This document shows, piece after piece, positions 50,329 to 59,434 of a stretch of 64,000 nucleotides of DNA. This DNA comes from Sphingomonas sp. S2M10 (GTDB taxonomy: Bacteria; Pseudomonadota; Alphaproteobacteria; Sphingomonadales; Sphingomonadaceae): contig NZ_JAAILI010000080.1 in NCBI RefSeq assembly GCF_012650175.1, positions 1 through 64,000 of the forward strand, in the 5' to 3' direction. The position numbers and the translations under genes were made by a program. The notes beneath the pieces were generated by a model, which made no database searches, was not told the origin of the DNA, and saw nothing but the letters and a program-made list of their open reading frames with translations. Every line of letters starts with the position of its first letter. Positions within the stretch are counted from its first letter, which is position 1.

Positions 50329-50975
50329 TGGCAGTGCATGGCTTCAGGGGGCTTGGCTGGTTCCTGTGCGGCGTCATCGTCGCGCCGACCTGCTACATGG
50401 TGACGTCGCACGGTGCGGCGGAACGGGCGAAGCTGCGCGCGATGGACTCCGCCATCGTCCAGGCGCACAAGGACATCCGTGGCCTGGAAACCGAGTTCGA
50501 CACCCGCGCGAACATGGCGCAGATCGAGCGCTGGAACGGCGACGTGCTGGCGATGAACGCGCCGCAGCCGCAGCAATATCTCGCCAGCGCCAGCGGGCTG
50601 GCGGCGCTCGACCAGCCGGCGGCGGCCGTGCCGGGCGACGCCAAGGTGGAAACCGCTGCGCTCGTGATCCCGACCGGCCAGCGTCCGGTAGAGACGGCGG
50701 CGGCCGCACAGCCCGTCGCGACCGCCTCGGCGGCGCCAGTCAAGGCGGTGGCGTCGAAGCCGGTGGCGACCGCGTCGCTGGCGCCTGCCAAGCCGGCGCC
50801 TTCCACCGTCGTGCGCGTGGCACAGGCGGATGCCAAGCCCGTGCAGGATCTCGACCGGCTGATCCGCAAGATCGACAAGGCGCGACTGGCCCAGCCGGAT
50901 CGGCCGCTGCTCAGCGCCGCGACGATCAGCGATCTGCGCCGGGTGGCGAAGCGCGAGCAAACGGCGCAGCGATGA
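50328..50975 (+). CDS. ftsL: FtsL-like divisome protein with long tail
   Basis: Position between rsmH and ftsI identifies this 215-residue bitopic protein. It has a short N-terminus, one membrane helix (LGWFLCGVIVAPTCYMVTS, about 9-28), and a periplasmic coiled coil (AERAKLRAMDSAIVQAHKDIRGLETEFDTRANMAQIERWN, about 31-71). An Ala/Pro/Val-rich tail (about 100-175) and a final charged helix follow. FtsL normally is about 100 residues, so the tail roughly doubles it, a feature seen in some sphingomonads. It should pair with FtsB and FtsQ. Stop overlaps ftsI by four bases. Confidence 0.82.
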   Translation: MAVHGFRGLGWFLCGVIVAPTCYMVTSHGAAERAKLRAMDSAIVQAHKDIRGLETEFDTRANMAQIERWNGDVLAMNAPQPQQYLASASGLAALDQPAAAVPGDAKVETAALVIPTGQRPVETAAAAQPVATASAAPVKAVASKPVATASLAPAKPAPSTVVRVAQADAKPVQDLDRLIRKIDKARLAQPDRPLLSAATISDLRRVAKREQTAQR

Positions 50976-52675
50976 TCGTCGTCGTCGCCCCCCCGGCGCG
51001 GGCGCGCGGTTCGGGCGGCGGGCGCGAGGCGCTCGTCGCCGTCGCGCAACTGCGGCTGATGATCCTCTCGATCCTGTTCGGGGCGGGCGTGCTGGCGATC
51101 CTCGGCAAGCTGGCCTTTCTCGCCTTGTCGGCCGGGCCGGCGAGCCCGCGCGACCTGTCCGACGCGCTGGTGCCCGCGCGCGGGGACATCGTCGATCGCA
51201 ATGGTACGCCGCTCGCCCGCAGCATCGATGCCTGGACGATCGCGATCCACCCCAACCAGGTGATCGGCGACAAGGCGGCGCTGGCGCAGAAGCTGGCCGA
51301 GCTGATGCCCGAGCGCAGCCAGGCGCAATATTATGCGCTGCTCCATGGCGGCGGCAGCTTCGCCTTCCTCAAGCGCCGCGCGCTTCCCGAACTGGTCAAT
51401 CAGGTCAACGCGCTGGGCGAGCCGGCGATCGAGTTCCAGCGCGAGACCGACCGGCTCTATCCGCAGTCGGACATGGCCGCGCATGTGCTCGGCTATCTCG
51501 ACGACAAGGGGCGCGGCGTCACCGGCATGGAGAAGGTGCTGGAGGCGCGGCTGACCGATCCGGCGCGGCGCGGCAAGCCGGTGACGCTGTCGCTCGACGC
51601 GCGCGTGCAGGCGGCGCTGGAAAGCGAGCTGGGTCGCGCGATGACCGATCTGCAGGCGCGCGGCGCCGCTGCGGTGGTGCTCGACGTGCATACCGGCGAA
51701 GTCGTCGCGATGACCTCGCTGCCGAGCTTCAACCCCAACCAGCTGGGCGGCCCGCCGCCGCGCAATAACGTGACCCAGAGCGTCTACGAGCTGGGCTCCA
51801 CCTTCAAGCCGATCGCGGTGGCCGCCGCGATCGATTCGGGCACGATCACTTCGATGTCGCGGCGGTTCGACGCCACCGTGCCGATGAAGGTCGGCCGCTT
51901 CACCATCCATGACGATCCGGGCGACGAGCAGTTTCGCTGGCTCAACATCCCCGAGACGCTGATCTATTCGTCCAACATCGCCACCGCGCGGATCGCAGAC
52001 GAGCTGGGCGCGGAGAAGATGCAGGACATGTTCCGCCGCCTCGGCTTCGACCAGCGGCCGAGCATCGAGATCGGTGCGGTGCGTCCGCTCTGGCCGGCGA
52101 ACTGGGGGCGGATCACGGTGATGACCACCGCCTATGGGCACGGCATCGCGGTGACGCCGCTGCACCTCGCCGCCGCCTATGCCGCGCTGGTCAATGGCGG
52201 CATGTGGCACCCCGCGACGCTGATGAAGGTGGATGCCGAGCATCCGGTGCAGGGGCGCCGGGTGCTGCAGGAAGCGACCAGCGCGCGGATGCGCCAGCTG
52301 CTGCGGCTGATCGTGCTCAAGGGCACCGGCCGCAAGGGCGATGCGCCGGGCTACCGCGTGGCGGGCAAGACCGGCACCGCCGAGGCGGCGAGCGAGGGCG
52401 GCTATGACAAGCACCGCAACGTCTCCACCTTCGCGGCGGCTTTCCCGATCGACGCGCCGCGTTATGTGGTGGTCGCCATGCTCGACTCGCCCAAGGCCAA
52501 TGCCACGACGCCGCGGACCACCGCGGCCTGGACCGTCGCGCCAGTCGTCTCGCGCCTGATCGCGCGGACCGGCGCCCTTCTGGGCATCGCGCCCGACAAT
52601 GCCCGCGACATCGACGAGAGCGACCTGCTGCCGCTCGTCGATCGCTCGCCGGAGCCGAAAGCGACCGCCGAATGA
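50972..52675 (+). CDS. ftsI: Division-specific transpeptidase FtsI (PBP3)
   Basis: The 567-residue class B penicillin-binding protein cross-links septal peptidoglycan. It has one N-terminal membrane helix (about 28-50), a pedestal domain beginning at ARGDIVDRNGTPLARS (about 68-83), and a transpeptidase domain with GSTFKPIA (nucleophile Ser about 276), SSN (about 331-333) and KTGTAE (about 467-472). It runs in the conserved order between ftsL and murE and overlaps murE by four bases. Confidence 0.96.
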   Translation: MIVVVAPPARARGSGGGREALVAVAQLRLMILSILFGAGVLAILGKLAFLALSAGPASPRDLSDALVPARGDIVDRNGTPLARSIDAWTIAIHPNQVIGDKAALAQKLAELMPERSQAQYYALLHGGGSFAFLKRRALPELVNQVNALGEPAIEFQRETDRLYPQSDMAAHVLGYLDDKGRGVTGMEKVLEARLTDPARRGKPVTLSLDARVQAALESELGRAMTDLQARGAAAVVLDVHTGEVVAMTSLPSFNPNQLGGPPPRNNVTQSVYELGSTFKPIAVAAAIDSGTITSMSRRFDATVPMKVGRFTIHDDPGDEQFRWLNIPETLIYSSNIATARIADELGAEKMQDMFRRLGFDQRPSIEIGAVRPLWPANWGRITVMTTAYGHGIAVTPLHLAAAYAALVNGGMWHPATLMKVDAEHPVQGRRVLQEATSARMRQLLRLIVLKGTGRKGDAPGYRVAGKTGTAEAASEGGYDKHRNVSTFAAAFPIDAPRYVVVAMLDSPKANATTPRTTAAWTVAPVVSRLIARTGALLGIAPDNARDIDESDLLPLVDRSPEPKATAE

Positions 52676-54087
52676 AATTGGGACCATTGATCGGCACTGC
52701 GGACGACGCGGTCGTCACCGGCTTCGCGATCGACCATCGCAAGGTGGCGCCGGGCACGATCTTCGGCGCGTTCGAGGGCGCGCGGGTGAACGGCGAGGAC
52801 TATATCGAGGCGGCGGTGCAGGCCGGCGCGATCGCCGTGGTGGCGCGGCCCGAGGCGCGGGTGGATGGCGCGGTGCATATCGCCGATGCCAATGCCCGGG
52901 CACGCTTCGCCAACCTCGCCTCGCGATTCTTCGCGCCGTTCCCGGCGGTGACGGCGGCGGTGACCGGTACCAACGGCAAGACCTCGACCGTCGAGATGAC
53001 CCGCCAGCTGTGGCGGATGGCCGGCTTCCATGCCGCCTCGATCGGCACGCTGGGGGTGACGACGGCGGACGAGCGCGTCTCGACCGGGCTGACCACGCCG
53101 GACATCGTCACCTTCCTCTCCAACGTCGCCGGGCTGGCGCGCGAGGGGGTGACGCATGTTGCCTTCGAGGCCTCGTCGCACGGGCTGGCGCAATATCGCA
53201 CCGAGGGGCTGCCGGTGCGCGCGGCGGCATTCACCAATCTCAGCCGCGATCATCTCGACTATCATGGCGACATGGCGACCTATTTCACCGCCAAGATGCG
53301 CCTCTTCGCCGAGGTGCTGGCCGAGGACGGCACGGCGGTGGTGTGGGCGGACGACCCCCATGCGCCGCAGGTCGAGGATCTGGCGCGCATGCGCGGCAAC
53401 CGGCTGATCACCGTCGGCGAGCATGGCAAGACGCTGCGGCTGGTCGGCCGCACGCCTTCGCTGCTCGGCCAGACGCTGGAGATCGAGGCGGAGGACAAGG
53501 TCCACACCGTGCGGCTGCCGCTGATCGGTGCCTATCAGGCGGCCAATGCGCTGACCGCCGCGGGGCTGGTAATCGCGACCGGCGGGGACGTGGGCGATAC
53601 GCTGGCGAACTGCGCGCGGCTGCAGCCGGTGCGCGGGCGGCTGGAGCGGGCGGTGATCGCCGCCAATGGCGCGCCGGTCTATGTCGATTATGCGCATACC
53701 CCCGATGCGCTGGAGGCGGCGATCGCGGCGCTGAAGCCGCATACCGAGGGTCGGCTGATCCTGGTGTTCGGCGCCGGCGGCGATCGCGATCCGGGCAAGC
53801 GCGAGCTGATGGGGCGGGTGGCGGCTTCGGGCGCCGATGTGGCGATCGTCACCGACGACAATCCGCGCACCGAGGACCCGGCCGAGATCCGCCGTGCGAT
53901 CCTGAAGGGCGCGCCGGACGCGACCGAGATCGGCGACCGCCGCGCGGCGATCGGCGCGGCGATCGCGATGGCCGAGCCGCACGATATCGTGCTGGTCGCC
54001 GGCAAGGGCCATGAACAGGGGCAGATCGTCGGCGAGATGGTGCTGCCGTTCGACGACGTCGCCGTGGCGCGGGAGTGCGCGGCATGA
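52672..54087 (+). CDS. murE: UDP-MurNAc-Ala-Glu:meso-DAP ligase MurE
   Basis: The 471-residue Mur ligase adds meso-diaminopimelate to the peptidoglycan precursor. P-loop VTGTNGKTST is at about 97-106, SSHGLAQYR about 168-176, NLSRDHLDYHG about 188-198, and DDNPRTEDP about 400-408. DNPR is the motif that selects meso-DAP over Lys, as expected for a Gram-negative cell. AGKGHEQGQ follows near 444. It is coupled to ftsI, but the usual coupling to murF is broken by a repeat array. Confidence 0.96.
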   Translation: MKLGPLIGTADDAVVTGFAIDHRKVAPGTIFGAFEGARVNGEDYIEAAVQAGAIAVVARPEARVDGAVHIADANARARFANLASRFFAPFPAVTAAVTGTNGKTSTVEMTRQLWRMAGFHAASIGTLGVTTADERVSTGLTTPDIVTFLSNVAGLAREGVTHVAFEASSHGLAQYRTEGLPVRAAAFTNLSRDHLDYHGDMATYFTAKMRLFAEVLAEDGTAVVWADDPHAPQVEDLARMRGNRLITVGEHGKTLRLVGRTPSLLGQTLEIEAEDKVHTVRLPLIGAYQAANALTAAGLVIATGGDVGDTLANCARLQPVRGRLERAVIAANGAPVYVDYAHTPDALEAAIAALKPHTEGRLILVFGAGGDRDPGKRELMGRVAASGADVAIVTDDNPRTEDPAEIRRAILKGAPDATEIGDRRAAIGAAIAMAEPHDIVLVAGKGHEQGQIVGEMVLPFDDVAVARECAA

Positions 54088-54141
54088 GGGGGCTTCTTCG
54101 GCTCTCCCCTGCAAAGCAGTGCGATCGCAGCTGCGTTATGC

Positions 54142-54340
54142 CCCTCCCCCCTTGCGGGGGAGGGAGAGGGGGGCGATTTGCGTGGCGCAAATCGCGCGGC
54201 TGCTGCGCAGCCGCTCACCCTCTCCAAGCTTCGCTAGGCGCTAATGCGCCAAGCTACGCTATCCTCCCCCGTCAAGGGGGAGGATCGGTCGCTGAAGGGC
54301 AGCAGATTTCGAATGCGTTTCTACTCCCCTTGCAGGGGAG
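54142..54340. repeat. Palindrome array between murE and murF
   Basis: At least five strong hairpins occur in 200 bases: CCCTCCCCC/GGGGGAGGG (54142-54164), GCGATTTGCG/CGCAAATCGC (54173-54195, perfect), GCGGCTGC/GCAGCCGC (54196-54214, perfect), ATCCTCCCCC/GGGGGAGGAT (54251-54275, perfect) and CTCCCC/GGGGAG (54324-54340). The last hairpin supplies the purine-rich GGGGAGGA that serves as the murF ribosome site. There is no gene in this 262-base gap. Confidence 0.82.
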
Positions 54341-54349
54341 GATGTGAAG

Positions 54350-55735
54350 ATGGCCAACGCACTTTGGACCTCCGAAGAAATCGCCGCCGCCACGCACGGC
54401 ACCGCCTCGGCGGACTTCGCCGTTTCCGGCGTCGCCTTCGACTCCCGCGAAGTCGGCCCCGGCGACCTGTTCCTCGCGCTCAAGGGCGAGAGCACCGACG
54501 GGCATCGCTTCCTCGACCAGGCCTTTGCGCAGGGTGCGGCCGGCGCCGTGGTGTCCGATGCTACCGACCATCCCAGCGTCCGCGTCGCCGATACCACCGA
54601 CGCGCTGAACGCGCTCGGCGCCGCCTCCCGCAAGCGCTCCTCGGCGAAGATCATCGGCGTCACCGGCTCGGTCGGCAAGACCGGCACCAAGGAGGCGCTG
54701 TTCGCCGCGCTCGACCGGAGCGATCCGGGCTGCGCCCACCGATCGGTGAAGAGCTACAACAACCATACCGGTGTGCCGCTGAGCCTCGCCCGCATGCCGC
54801 GCGACGCCCGCTTCGGCGTGTTCGAGATGGGCATGAACCATGCCGGCGAGCTGGCGCAGCTGACCCGATTGGTGCGCCCGCATGTCGCCATCGTCACCGC
54901 GATCGCGCCGGCACATCTCGGCTTTTTCGACAGCGTCGAGAAGATCGCCGACGCCAAGGGCGAGATCTTCCAGGGCCTGGAGCCCGGCGGCACCGCGATC
55001 GTGCCGTTCGACAGCCCCTATCGCGACCGGCTGATCGCGGCCGCGCGGCCGCATGCCGCCAGGATCGTCACCTTCGGCCTGGGCGAGGGCGCCGGGGTGC
55101 GCGCGGTGGAGACGATGCGCGCGCGCAGCGGCGGCACCTTCGTGATGGCGCGCTTCGGCGACCGCGAGCTGAGCTTCACCCTTTCCCAGCCGGGCGAGCA
55201 TTGGGTGTCGAACGCGATGGCCATCCTCGCCGCGGTCGATGCGGTGGGCGGTGACCTCGAAGTCGCGGGCCTGGCGCTCGCCGATCTGGGCGGGCTCGCG
55301 GGGCGCGGCGCGCGGATGACCGTGCCGGTGGGCGACGGCAGCGCGCTGGTGATCGACGAAAGCTACAACGCCAATCCCAGCTCGATGCGCGCCACGCTGA
55401 AGGTGCTCGCCGCCGAGCCCGGCCGCCGCATCGCCGTGCTGGGCGAGATGCGCGAGCTGGGCGCCCATTCCGATGGCCTCCACGCCGAACTCGCCGATCC
55501 GATCGCCGGGGCGCGGGTGAGCCGTGCCATTTTGGTGGGCGAAGCGATGGCACCACTGGCCGCTGCGCTTGAGGGGCGGGTGGATTTCGTCCATGTGGCC
55601 GATGCCGCAGCTGCGAAGGCCGAGCTCGAATCGACGCTCGCGCCGGGCGATGCGGTTCTCGTCAAAGGGTCGAACGGCGTGCGGCTGGCGACGATCGTCG
55701 CGGCGCTGGCGGAAAGGCAAACATGCTCTATCTGA
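54350..55735 (+). CDS. murF: UDP-MurNAc-tripeptide:D-Ala-D-Ala ligase MurF
   Basis: The 461-residue ligase adds D-Ala-D-Ala. P-loop GVTGSVGKTGTKE (about 101-113), KSYNNHTGVPLSLARMP (about 131-147), EMGMNHAGELAQLTR (about 154-168), APAHLGFFDS (about 182-191) and DESYNANPSSMRATL (about 340-354) are diagnostic. The ATG at 54350 has GGGGAGGA at proper spacing, given by the repeat array; a GTG at 54344 is too close. It overlaps mraY by 13 bases. Confidence 0.95.
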   Translation: MANALWTSEEIAAATHGTASADFAVSGVAFDSREVGPGDLFLALKGESTDGHRFLDQAFAQGAAGAVVSDATDHPSVRVADTTDALNALGAASRKRSSAKIIGVTGSVGKTGTKEALFAALDRSDPGCAHRSVKSYNNHTGVPLSLARMPRDARFGVFEMGMNHAGELAQLTRLVRPHVAIVTAIAPAHLGFFDSVEKIADAKGEIFQGLEPGGTAIVPFDSPYRDRLIAAARPHAARIVTFGLGEGAGVRAVETMRARSGGTFVMARFGDRELSFTLSQPGEHWVSNAMAILAAVDAVGGDLEVAGLALADLGGLAGRGARMTVPVGDGSALVIDESYNANPSSMRATLKVLAAEPGRRIAVLGEMRELGAHSDGLHAELADPIAGARVSRAILVGEAMAPLAAALEGRVDFVHVADAAAAKAELESTLAPGDAVLVKGSNGVRLATIVAALAERQTCSI

Positions 55736-56796
55736 TCGCGGAGCAGCTGGGCTTCCCCGGCGTGCTCAATCTGTTCCGGTATCTCTCGTTCCGCACCGGC
55801 GGGGCGGTGGCGACCGCGCTGCTGATCGGGCTGCTGATCGGGCCGAGGTTCATCGGCTGGCTGCGGCTGCGCCAGGGCAAGGGCCAGCCGATCCGCACCG
55901 ACGGACCGCAGAGCCACCTCGCCAAGCGCGGCACGCCGACGATGGGCGGGCTGATGATCCTGACCAGCCTCACGCTGGCGCTGCTGATCTGGATGGACCT
56001 GCGCAACGCCTATGTCTGGGCGTGCATGTTCGTGACGCTCGGCTTCGGCATGATCGGCTTCCTCGACGATTACGACAAGGTGCGGAAACAGAAGACTGCG
56101 GGCGTCTCGGGCAAGGTGCGGCTGCTCGGCGAGTTCCTGATCGCCGGCATCGCGAGCGCGATCATCATCTTTTCCGAGGGCAATACCCAGCTCTACGTGC
56201 CGTTCCTCAGCTGGGTGCATCCGGATCTCGGCTATTTCTACATCGCCTTCGCGGCGTTCACGATCGTGGCGTTCGGCAATGCGGTGAACCTGACCGACGG
56301 GCTCGATGGCCTCGCGACGATGCCGGTGGTGATCGCGAGCATGGCGTTCATGCTGATCGCCTACCTGGCGGGCAACAAGATCTACGCGACCTATCTGGGC
56401 ATTCCGCACGTGCCGGGGGCGGGCGACCTCGCCATCTTCTGCGGCGCGATGATCGGGGCGGGGCTGGCCTTTCTGTGGTTCAATGCGCCGCCGGCGGCGG
56501 TGTTCATGGGCGATACCGGCAGCCTCGCGCTGGGCGGGGCGATCGGCACCATCGCCGTCACCACCCACCATGAGCTGGTGCTCGGCATCATCGGCGGCCT
56601 GTTCGTGATGGAGGCGCTGAGCGTCATCATCCAGGTGTTCTTCTTCAAGCGCACCGGCAAGCGCGTGTTCCGCATGGCGCCGATCCACCATCATTTCGAA
56701 CAGCTCGGCTGGTCCGAGCCGACGGTGGTGATCCGCTTCTGGATCATCGCCTTCGTGCTGGCGCTGGCCGGTCTGGCGACGCTCAAGCTGCGGTGA
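55723..56796 (+). CDS. mraY: Phospho-MurNAc-pentapeptide transferase MraY
   Basis: This 357-residue enzyme has ten membrane helices and makes lipid I. Catalytic segments: KRGTPTMGGLMI (about 66-77), GFLDDYDKVRKQ (about 106-117; the paired Asp), NAVNLTDGLDGLA (about 186-198), FMGDTGSLALGG (about 263-274), and the cytosolic APIHHHFEQLGWSE (about 321-334). Length is normal. Its TGA overlaps the murD GTG. Confidence 0.97.
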   Translation: MLYLIAEQLGFPGVLNLFRYLSFRTGGAVATALLIGLLIGPRFIGWLRLRQGKGQPIRTDGPQSHLAKRGTPTMGGLMILTSLTLALLIWMDLRNAYVWACMFVTLGFGMIGFLDDYDKVRKQKTAGVSGKVRLLGEFLIAGIASAIIIFSEGNTQLYVPFLSWVHPDLGYFYIAFAAFTIVAFGNAVNLTDGLDGLATMPVVIASMAFMLIAYLAGNKIYATYLGIPHVPGAGDLAIFCGAMIGAGLAFLWFNAPPAAVFMGDTGSLALGGAIGTIAVTTHHELVLGIIGGLFVMEALSVIIQVFFFKRTGKRVFRMAPIHHHFEQLGWSEPTVVIRFWIIAFVLALAGLATLKLR

Positions 56797-58205
56797 TCAC
56801 CAGCCCCGCCTGGCGCGGCAAACGCTTCGCGGTGCTCGGGCTCGCACGCTCGGGCGCGGCGACCGTGCGTACGCTGCTGGCCAGCGGGGCGGAGGTGCTG
56901 GCGTGGGATTCGAGCGAGGCGGCGCGGCTCCAGATCCTCCCCGGAACGGGGAGGGGGACCGCCGCCGCAGGCGGTGGTGGAGGGGAATCTCCACAAGCGA
57001 CGTCCCTTGCTGCGGCCCCCCTCCACCAGCCTGCGGCTGGTCCCCCTCCCCGTTCCGGGGAGGATCTTGTGCTTGCCGACCCGCTGGACTCCGACCTCAC
57101 CGGCTATGCCGGCATGGTCGTCTCCCCCGGCGTGCCGCTGAACCGGCATCCGATCGCAGCGCACGCCCGTGCTGCCGGCGTGCCGTTGATCGGCGACATC
57201 GAGCTGTTCGCACAGGCGCGGGCCGATCTCCCCGCGCATCGCGTGGTCGGCATCACCGGCACCAACGGCAAGTCGACCACCACCGCGCTGATCCACCACA
57301 TTATCGAGACCGCGGGCATTCCCACGCGGCTCGGCGGCAATATCGGCCTGCCGATCCTCGGGCAGGAGCCGCTCCCCGAGGGCGGCGTCTATGTGCTGGA
57401 GCTGTCGAGCTACCAGATCGACCTTACCCAAAGCCTCGACTGCGACGTCGCGGTGCTGCTCAACATCACCCCCGACCATCTCGACCGCTATGAGGGCTTC
57501 GAGGGTTATGCCGCCTCCAAGGCGCGGCTGTTCGCGATGCAGAGCAAGGGCCATGCCGCGATCATCGGCCTCGGCGACGACGCCTCGGCGACCATCGCCC
57601 GGCAGGTCGCGCTCTCCGGCCGCAGCGAGGACGTGACCAAGATCGCCCCCGGCGTGTGCATGGACCAGTCACACTGGCCGGCGCTGCAGGGGCCGCACAA
57701 CGCGCAGAATGCGCTCGCCGCGATCGCCGCCTGCGAGGCGCTGGGCATCGACAGGGCCGCGATCGACAGGGGGCTGGAGAGCTTCCCCGGCCTGCCGCAC
57801 CGCATGGAGCGGATCGCCAGCCGCAACGGCGTGCTGTTCGTCAACGACAGCAAGGCGACCAACCCGGAATCGACCGCGCCCGCGCTCGCGGCATTCCCGC
57901 GCATCCACTGGATCCTCGGCGGCGTCGCCAAGACCGACAGCCTCGAGGCATGCCGCCCCGGCTTCGGCCATGTCATTCGTGCCTATACCATCGGCGAAGC
58001 CGGACCGCTGTTCGCCCGGCTGCTCGAAGGCGAGATGCCCGTCGAGCAATCCGGCACGCTGGACGCCGCCGTCCGCGCCGCCGCTGCCGCCGCCCAGCCG
58101 GGCGATGCCGTGCTGCTCTCCCCGGCCTGCGCCTCGTTCGACCAGTTCCGCGATTTCGAGGCGCGCGGCGATGCCTTCCGTGCCGCGGTGGAGTCGCTCG
58201 GGTGA
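56793..58205 (+). CDS. murD: UDP-MurNAc-L-Ala:D-Glu ligase MurD, with in-frame palindromic insertion
   Basis: MurD adds D-Glu to UDP-MurNAc-Ala. Core motifs are intact: RFAVLGLARSGAATV (about 11-25), VSPGVPLNRHP (about 109-119), GITGTNGKSTTTALIHH (P-loop, about 152-168), GNIGLPIL, ELSSYQIDL (about 203-211), NITPDHLDRYEG (about 222-233), NDSKATNPEST (about 351-361). Residues about 47-92 are extra: they read through the palindromic DNA element 56932-57067 (LPGTGRGTAAAGGGGG ... QPAAGPPPRSGED) and are Gly/Pro/Ala-rich. They sit in the N-terminal domain in a loop after the second strand (VLAWDSSEAAR), where a surface insertion may be tolerated. The protein is 470 residues, roughly 30-45 more than usual. 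Confidence 0.94.
   Translation: MITSPAWRGKRFAVLGLARSGAATVRTLLASGAEVLAWDSSEAARLQILPGTGRGTAAAGGGGGESPQATSLAAAPLHQPAAGPPPRSGEDLVLADPLDSDLTGYAGMVVSPGVPLNRHPIAAHARAAGVPLIGDIELFAQARADLPAHRVVGITGTNGKSTTTALIHHIIETAGIPTRLGGNIGLPILGQEPLPEGGVYVLELSSYQIDLTQSLDCDVAVLLNITPDHLDRYEGFEGYAASKARLFAMQSKGHAAIIGLGDDASATIARQVALSGRSEDVTKIAPGVCMDQSHWPALQGPHNAQNALAAIAACEALGIDRAAIDRGLESFPGLPHRMERIASRNGVLFVNDSKATNPESTAPALAAFPRIHWILGGVAKTDSLEACRPGFGHVIRAYTIGEAGPLFARLLEGEMPVEQSGTLDAAVRAAAAAAQPGDAVLLSPACASFDQFRDFEARGDAFRAAVESLG
56932..57067. repeat. Palindromic element (GATCCTCCCC family) inside murD
   Basis: This 136-base element has outer arms of about 50 bases. AGATCCTCCCCGGAACGGGG is mirrored by the same sequence in reverse complement at 57048-57067, continuing GAGGGGGACC and GGTGGAGGGG with few mismatches. 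It is a relative of 4145-4341 and 14594-14624. It lies wholly within the murD frame and contains no stop in that frame. Confidence 0.92.
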
Positions 58206-59434
58206 GCCGCCAGCCGGGAGACGCGGACGAGAACAAGGGCGGCCTACCGCGCATCTCCAACCAATTGAGCCGCGCCAGCAAGTCGCGCGCGGGCATGTGG
58301 TTCTGGGAAGTGGACCGCGTGCTGCTGTTCCTGCCGTTGCTCCTGATCGCGATCGGGCTGGTGGCGGTGGCCGCCGCCTCGCCCGCGACCGCGCGGCGCT
58401 ATTCGGATGCCGCGCATATCGTCCAGCCGATGTACTATTTCTGGCGCCAGCTGATGTGGGTGTGCGTCTGCGTGCCGGTGCTGATCATCGTGTCGATGCT
58501 GCCGGTCGCTGCGGCGCGGCGGCTGTCGCTTGCCGGCGCGCTGGTGTTCCTCGGGCTGATGGTGCTGCTGCCGATCATCGGGCATGAGGTGAACGGCGCC
58601 AAGCGTTGGATCAGCCTGGGCATTTCCGACCTGCAGCCGTCGGAGTTCCTCAAGCCGCTGTTCATCGTCTCGACCGCCTGGATCCTGTCGTTCCGGGCCA
58701 AGGATCCCGAGCTGCCGGTGATGATCGTCACCGGCGCGATCACTGCGCTGATCGCGGTGCTGCTGATGCTCCAGCCCGATTTCGGCCAGACCATCCTGTT
58801 CGGCACGATATGGGTGATCCTGCTGATGCTCTCCGGCATCTCGCCCGCCGCGATCGCGAGCCTGGGCGGCATGGCGGTGGCGGGGGTGGTCGCGGCCTAT
58901 CTGTTTTACGGCACCGCGCGCACCCGCATCGACAATTTCCTGTTTCCCACCAAGGAAGCCGCGCTCGCCGATCGCTACCAGGTGGAAATGGCGCACGACA
59001 CGCTGACCGCCGGCGGGCTGTTCGGCGCCGGGCCGGGCAGCGGTCAGATCAAGTTCCGCCTGCCCGAGGCGCATACGGACTATATCTTCTCGGTGATCGG
59101 CGAGGAGTTCGGGCTGATCGCCTGCGCGGTGATCGTGCTGCTCTATCTCGCCATCGTCGTGCGCGTGCTGATGAAGCTGCTCGACGAGGAGGATCCGTTC
59201 CGGCTGCTCGCCGCCGCGGGGCTTGCCTCGCAGTTCGGCGTGCAGGCACTGATCAACATGGCGGTGAACACCGGCATCGCGCCATCGAAGGGCATGACGC
59301 TGCCGTTCATCAGCTATGGCGGCTCGTCGATGATCGCGCTTTCGATCGGCTATGGCCTGCTGCTCGCTTTCACGCGACGAAACCCGTATCTGAAGCGCTC
59401 CCCCTATACCGGCCGCTGGAGCAAAGCCGCATGA
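58202..59434 (+). CDS. ftsW: Septal peptidoglycan glycosyltransferase FtsW
   Basis: A 410-residue SEDS-family polymerase that works with FtsI. The GTG overlapping murD gives SRQPGDADEN and then ten membrane helices from about residue 40. Signatures: HEVNGAKRWISLG (about 128-140), LQPSEFLKPLFI (about 144-155), LLMLQPDFGQTI (about 185-196), KEAALADRYQVEMAHDTLTAGGLFGAGPG (about 250-278; family catalytic loop), and PFISYGGSSM (about 367-376). Overlap with murG is four bases. Confidence 0.95.
   Translation: MSRQPGDADENKGGLPRISNQLSRASKSRAGMWFWEVDRVLLFLPLLLIAIGLVAVAAASPATARRYSDAAHIVQPMYYFWRQLMWVCVCVPVLIIVSMLPVAAARRLSLAGALVFLGLMVLLPIIGHEVNGAKRWISLGISDLQPSEFLKPLFIVSTAWILSFRAKDPELPVMIVTGAITALIAVLLMLQPDFGQTILFGTIWVILLMLSGISPAAIASLGGMAVAGVVAAYLFYGTARTRIDNFLFPTKEAALADRYQVEMAHDTLTAGGLFGAGPGSGQIKFRLPEAHTDYIFSVIGEEFGLIACAVIVLLYLAIVVRVLMKLLDEEDPFRLLAAAGLASQFGVQALINMAVNTGIAPSKGMTLPFISYGGSSMIALSIGYGLLLAFTRRNPYLKRSPYTGRWSKAA

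Noticed and set aside
50393..52687. 764-codon minus frame opposite ftsL-ftsI
   Set aside because: The plus strand carries the PBP motifs and the conserved gene order.
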